NCBI GenBank assembly: GCA_900318445.1
Contig: ONKO01000001.1
Location: 186,001 to 250,000 of the forward strand
From: an uncultured Bacteroidales bacterium
GTDB lineage: Bacteria; Bacteroidota; Bacteroidia; Bacteroidales; UBA932
Direction of reading: 5' to 3'
DNA length: 64,000 bases
In this document: piece by piece, positions 60,559-64,000 of the stretch
How the letters are laid out: every line of letters begins with the position of its first letter
Position numbering within the stretch: position 1 is the stretch's first letter
Made by a program: the position numbers and the translations under genes
Notes under the pieces: model-generated
Database searches by the model: none
What the model was told of the DNA's origin: nothing
The model's input: the letters and a program-made list of their open reading frames with translations, nothing else

Positions 60559-61692
60559 ATGAGAAAAGCATTCCTTTCCTTATTCCTGTTTGTGTCCGGC
60601 TTGGCGTGGGGCCAGGAATTGACGGTCAAGGATTTCCATCAGGACCCGAGCGATATAAGCGCCGTGCGTTATGAGGTGAAGGACCTGAACGGGAATCCCT
60701 GCGCTCTCCTCAAGGTGGGCCTTGTCCTGCAGGACGTGGTATTTGAGGGCTCCATTGTCAAGCAGGAATTCAAGGATGGGGAATGGTGGGTCTATATGCT
60801 GGACAAGGCTTGGTGGCTGAACATCAAGACCAAAAAGTATCTTCCGCTGCGTTACGAGTTTCCCGAGCCGTTGGCGATGAAATCTACCTATATCCTTCAG
60901 GTGGAGGCTCCTCACGTGGCCTATGACGGGCCAACCGGCAAGATGCTCATTAAGAGCAACACGCGTAGCGGAGACGTATATGTAGATGGGGAAAAGCTTT
61001 CCAGCGTGCTTCCCTTCGAGTATGAAGGGCCGGAGGGAACCCATACGGTAGAAGTTCGCGCGGCCGGCTATAATCCGGAGAGGATGTCCTTTGAGATTGC
61101 CCTTGGACGGAAAGGGACGCTGAATGTGGTCCTGAAGGCCGAAGGCAGTTTCTCGCTGGAGGGCGTATCCTATGAGATGGTGAATGTTCCCTCCGGCCGC
61201 TTCCAGATGGGCGTCGGCGGCAGTGTCCTGATGGCCCCGGTTCATCCGGAGACGGTGCGGGGGTTCAGTATCGGCAAGACGGAGGTGACGCAGGCACTGT
61301 GGAAGGCCGTGATGGGAAGTAATCCGTCCCTCTCACCCGACGACAATGCTCCTGTGGAAAACATATCCTGGTACGACGCAGAGGAGTTTATCGGCAAGCT
61401 CAATGCCATGAGCGGGTCGCATTTCCGCTTCCCCACGGAAGCGGAGTGGGAATATGCGGCTTCCCGCAGCAAGGCCCTGGGCATTGTGGGCATGACGGAG
61501 GGGGTTGCCGAGTGGTGCGGGAACTGGTTCAGCTCGTATGGGGCTGCTGGCGAAAGCGGGTTTGTCAAGATTGTACGGGGCGGTCCTTATCCCAACAAGG
61601 GATGGCCCTGCTCTTCGTCGTTCAGAGGGTTCATGCGCCCCGACGAATTCAATGCGTCAACCGGCCTCCGGCTTGCGCAGGACGAGTTATAG
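60559..61692 (+). CDS. Exported PEGA/formylglycine-generating-enzyme-like protein
   Basis: 377 aa. Signal peptide to LAWG-QE, an N-terminal beta domain common in Bacteroidales (NGNPCALLKVGLVLQ), a PEGA domain (SGDVYVDGEKLSSVLPFEYEG) and a SUMF1/FGE-like domain (VPSGRFQMG, TEVTQALWKAVMGSNPS, FRFPTEAEWEYAA, GVAEWCGNWF). The active Cys pair of true FGE is not preserved (WPCSSSFRGF has one Cys), so it is probably structural. T9SS proteins GldJ/GldK use the same fold as a structural lipoprotein, which is a useful parallel. Confidence 0.82.
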   Translation: MRKAFLSLFLFVSGLAWGQELTVKDFHQDPSDISAVRYEVKDLNGNPCALLKVGLVLQDVVFEGSIVKQEFKDGEWWVYMLDKAWWLNIKTKKYLPLRYEFPEPLAMKSTYILQVEAPHVAYDGPTGKMLIKSNTRSGDVYVDGEKLSSVLPFEYEGPEGTHTVEVRAAGYNPERMSFEIALGRKGTLNVVLKAEGSFSLEGVSYEMVNVPSGRFQMGVGGSVLMAPVHPETVRGFSIGKTEVTQALWKAVMGSNPSLSPDDNAPVENISWYDAEEFIGKLNAMSGSHFRFPTEAEWEYAASRSKALGIVGMTEGVAEWCGNWFSSYGAAGESGFVKIVRGGPYPNKGWPCSSSFRGFMRPDEFNASTGLRLAQDEL

Positions 61693-61716
61693 AATAACAC
61701 TAAAAACGGTACAATT

Positions 61717-62553
61717 ATGAGAAGAATCTTTTTAATGATGGCATTGTCTCTTTGTATGATGCCGGCGCTTGCCCAAAAGCAGAACATCGTTCTTGGAAAA
61801 GTCGGCGGGAATTCGGGCGTCGGCAGTCAATGGGTGACCAAACTGAAAAGCGGTATCCTGGAGGGACTCACCTCTACCGGGCGTCTGGATGTTGTGGACG
61901 GAGCTACCTTGGGCGGTCTTTCTTCCGTTACCGCCGAGGCGATTGCCCAGCTGCGGGAGGCCGGTGCAAAATACTATTTGGAAGCTACCCTGGAAACCAT
62001 TACTACCAGTACGGATTCCTATGACGGCAAGACCATGTACAAGGCCAAGATGGAGTATGCCTATCAGCTGTATGACGTAACTTCCGCAGCTACGCTGATC
62101 AATAAGAAAAACAGTCATTACGGTTCTTCCAGTGACGGGTACGATGCCGCTACCGCTGATGCCTTCGGCCTTGTGGACAATGACCTTGTCGCTTTGGTGA
62201 ACAATGTGTTCCGCGTGAGTGCAGAGATTAAAGCCGTCAACGAAACGCATCCCAAGAAAGGCATCAAGTCTGTGTACCTGGGTGCGGGTTCCTCCGACGG
62301 CGTGGTGAAAGGCAACATCTTCGAGATATTCAAGGTGATGGACGTGGCCGGAGAACTCATTACCGAAAAGATTGGCGAGATGAAGGTGGTCGAGGTAAAA
62401 AGCGCCAGCCTGAGTCTGTGCAATGTTACCAAGGGCGGGAAAGAGCTCCAGGATGCCCTGGACAATGATATTCCCATTCAGGTTACTTCCCGTCCTCCCA
62501 AGGATATCGGCAGCCTGCTGGGCGGCATCAACGACGTACTCAACAGTTTGTAA
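61717..62553 (+). CDS. Exported CsgG/FlgT-like protein
   Basis: 278 aa. Signal peptide to ALA-QK. The N-terminal half (VTKLKSGILEGLTSTGRLDVVD, AKYYLEATLETI) has the CsgG/LpoB-type pattern. The C-terminal part (VYLGAGSSDGVVKGNIFEIFKV, EKIGEMKVVEVKSASLSLCNV) resembles the C-terminal domain of FlgT. Proteins with these folds form or support outer-membrane rings. Its stop overlaps the next start as TAATG. Confidence 0.65.
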   Translation: MRRIFLMMALSLCMMPALAQKQNIVLGKVGGNSGVGSQWVTKLKSGILEGLTSTGRLDVVDGATLGGLSSVTAEAIAQLREAGAKYYLEATLETITTSTDSYDGKTMYKAKMEYAYQLYDVTSAATLINKKNSHYGSSSDGYDAATADAFGLVDNDLVALVNNVFRVSAEIKAVNETHPKKGIKSVYLGAGSSDGVVKGNIFEIFKVMDVAGELITEKIGEMKVVEVKSASLSLCNVTKGGKELQDALDNDIPIQVTSRPPKDIGSLLGGINDVLNSL

Positions 62554-63014
62554 TGAAACGTTTTGTATCTATTGTCATCGGCCTTGCCGTCAGCGGCCTC
62601 GCTGCGCTTGCCCAGGTAGAGCGCGGAGGGGAGGTGACGCTGCTGGAGTTTGACGGAAAGACAGCGCTGTTTGCGGCTGAGGGCGTATCGGCCAAAAAGG
62701 GGGACATCCTTCGGAGTGCCGAGGAAACGATTTTTGAACGCTTGCTGTATTCGGGCGTTGAAGGAATCAATAACGGGCGCCCGCTGATGAATAAGACCCG
62801 CGAGCAGCTGAAGACCAAGGACTATGCCGTCAATTTCTTTACGAAAAGGATGCATGCCTACCTCAAGCAGGATGCTTCCGGGAAGAATGTCCTGTCAGAG
62901 CCCCTGGGACAGGCTGTTAGTGTGCCGGGCGGGTACAGCTGCGTGTATCTGATTCCCATCAAGTATAATGTCCTTATCCGGGACCTGAAGACAGAGGGTC
63001 TTCTTAATCTATGA
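62553..63014 (+). CDS. Exported protein of unknown function
   Basis: 153 aa. Signal peptide MKRFVSIVIGLAVSGLAALA-QV. The mature part is soluble; not recognised. Coupled to the CsgG-like gene upstream (TAATG) and to the lipoprotein gene downstream (4-nt overlap), so it is very likely made in the same complex or pathway. Confidence 0.6.
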   Translation: MKRFVSIVIGLAVSGLAALAQVERGGEVTLLEFDGKTALFAAEGVSAKKGDILRSAEETIFERLLYSGVEGINNGRPLMNKTREQLKTKDYAVNFFTKRMHAYLKQDASGKNVLSEPLGQAVSVPGGYSCVYLIPIKYNVLIRDLKTEGLLNL

Positions 63015-63538
63015 AAAAATGTACACTCTTTTTGTGCGCATTCTTGATTTCATGCGCTCAGCCCGGCGGCAACATGTCCCTTGCCGTGGGGTCTCCCGAT
63101 TTGGATTACAAGCAGGATGTGGCAAAGTTCGGGTTGCTGGGCCCTGTGAAAACAGTGTGCCGGGAAGACGGCGCCCTTCTGCTTGCCTTTTCCAAAGAGG
63201 GGGTAGCCGATGACAACGACGAGCCTGCCACCCATTTCGAGGGCCGGGTACGCTGTGATACCGGGTTTTCCGGTTACAGCGAGTGCGAATTCGACGAGCT
63301 GGGAAGGATTGTAAGAGAATATGCCGCCTGGGGATATCTGGGTGTATATACCTATGAGGGAAAGAATTATTTTCCTTCGCATAAACACGAAGAAATCAGC
63401 GACGAAGAGGATGCTCCTCCCCAGATTGTCGAGATTGATTACGGGTACAATCCTCAGGATTTTGACACACACGGCAACTGGCTGGTGAGGACGGTGAACG
63501 GCTGGGAAGAAAAAAGGATCATCACTTATTACGAATAA
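63011..63538 (+). CDS. Lipoprotein of unknown function
   Basis: 175 aa. Lipobox FLISC (Cys15). The mature part contains YD/RHS-like beta phrases (ECEFDELGRIVREY, DTHGNWLVRTVNGWEEKR) common in Bacteroidales lipoproteins. Starts in a 4-nt overlap with the upstream gene and ends 2 nt before the next. Confidence 0.62.
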   Translation: MKKCTLFLCAFLISCAQPGGNMSLAVGSPDLDYKQDVAKFGLLGPVKTVCREDGALLLAFSKEGVADDNDEPATHFEGRVRCDTGFSGYSECEFDELGRIVREYAAWGYLGVYTYEGKNYFPSHKHEEISDEEDAPPQIVEIDYGYNPQDFDTHGNWLVRTVNGWEEKRIITYYE

Positions 63539-63540
63539 CC

Positions 63541-64000
63541 ATGAATCAGACATTTGACATCACCCACGACCGCGAATTCCTGCAGCATTTCCTTACAGGA
63601 TGGCGCACCAAGACCCTTTCGCCAGAGATGGTGGAGAAGCTGAAGGCCGGGAGCGAAGAAGACCCCTATGCCGCCTATGGTTATGGCCGATGGCTGGCGC
63701 TGGTGAACCCCGGCGGCAAGTGTCTTCCCGAGGCCGAGGCTCTTCTCCTCAGGGCGGTGAACGAGGGCGTTGAGGACGCAAAGGCAGCACTGGCCCAGAT
63801 GTACTTTGATGGCCGCACAGAGGCCGATGAAGCCAACCATGGGATGCATGCCTACCTCATGGACTCTTCTTATAAGGCCGGGAGTGAGTTGGCGCAGTAT
63901 ATGACGCTGGAAAACACCATTTTCGGAGATTATGGATTCCAGAAGGATCCTGCTCTGGTGGCCGATATCCTTCAAAAGCATATAGAGAAGAACCCGGACT
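63541..64000 (+). CDS. Sel1-like repeat protein, 3' end outside window
   Basis: The frame opens with ATG at 63541, 2 nt after the lipoprotein stop, and stays open to the last base (153 codons). No signal peptide is seen. Helical repeat phrases (AAYGYGRWLALVNPGGKCLPEAEALLLRAV, VEDAKAALAQMYFDG, AGSELAQYM) match Sel1/TPR-type repeats used for protein binding. It probably belongs to the tubulin-like operon and may be cytoplasmic. Confidence 0.7.
   Translation, partial: MNQTFDITHDREFLQHFLTGWRTKTLSPEMVEKLKAGSEEDPYAAYGYGRWLALVNPGGKCLPEAEALLLRAVNEGVEDAKAALAQMYFDGRTEADEANHGMHAYLMDSSYKAGSELAQYMTLENTIFGDYGFQKDPALVADILQKHIEKNPD

Noticed and set aside
1-64000. tRNA, rRNA, CRISPR array, transposase, integrase or phage genes
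   Set aside because: I looked in all gaps, none of which exceeds 300 nt, and saw no cloverleaf-like, rRNA-like or regularly spaced repeat sequence and no recombinase motif.

Overview
The window reads as chromosomal DNA of a Bacteroidales bacterium (phylum Bacteroidota) of moderately high GC, probably an uncultured gut or rumen lineage. The evidence is the promoter style (TAnnTTTG boxes at the -7 position), many lipoproteins with Bacteroidales families (NigD-like, DUF4249, DUF5106, S46 dipeptidyl-peptidase, YfhO), ECF sigma/FecR/TonB receptor signalling, and an EF-G paralogue of the Bacteroides EF-G2 type. Species-level placement is not possible from the sequence alone. No rRNA, tRNA, CRISPR array, transposase or integrase was seen.

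Layout. 1-6.3 kb: a truncated PpiD-like foldase, ychF, a secreted phosphatase-type enzyme, galK and a CpXC protein. 6.3-9.0 kb: an AT-rich island with a PIN/AbrB toxin-antitoxin pair, a membrane-anchored regulator and three small four-helix membrane proteins. 9.0-23 kb: housekeeping and envelope genes (DUF5106 lipoprotein, a large HExxH/propeller/barrel protein, thyA-folA, two tandem NSS transporters, the mutS-CPBP-galM operon, a VWA lipoprotein). 23-27 kb: NigD-like lipoprotein, ECF sigma factor and membrane anti-sigma/barrel protein, then an AT-rich ATPase behind repeated operator-like sites. 27-37 kb: exported peptide deformylase, glycosyltransferase-YfhO, Mrp ATPase, S46 peptidase, EF-G-like protein. 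37-44 kb: an outer-membrane protein, then a sigma/FecR/lipoprotein/TonB receptor/DUF4249 module inserted into the 5' end of rnhB, leaving an 86-bp duplication on both sides. 44-51 kb: an amino-sugar operon (NPP phosphodiesterase, NagB-like/PIG-L fusion, NagB, MarR/OhrR regulator) and an acetylxylan-esterase/EEP fusion.

51-64 kb is the most unusual region. Two related membrane-tethered HTH proteins precede at least twelve tightly packed co-directional genes. The operon encodes two integral membrane proteins, a 1032-residue tubulin/FtsZ-superfamily protein, a zinc-ribbon/TM/MORN-like protein, and a series of exported proteins: two unknowns, LPP20-like, NTF2-like, PEGA/FGE-like, CsgG/FlgT-like, a lipoprotein and a Sel1-repeat protein that runs off the window. 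I interpret it as a candidate envelope-spanning tubulin-like system; its function is unknown.

At the DNA level four things stand out: a dispersed CTCTTTAGG hairpin (four copies), a set of promoters placed 4-7 nt before start codons (apparently leaderless genes), several palindromic operator-like clusters, and a strongly over-represented heptamer GGCCGAT/ATCGGCC that occurs in all reading frames.
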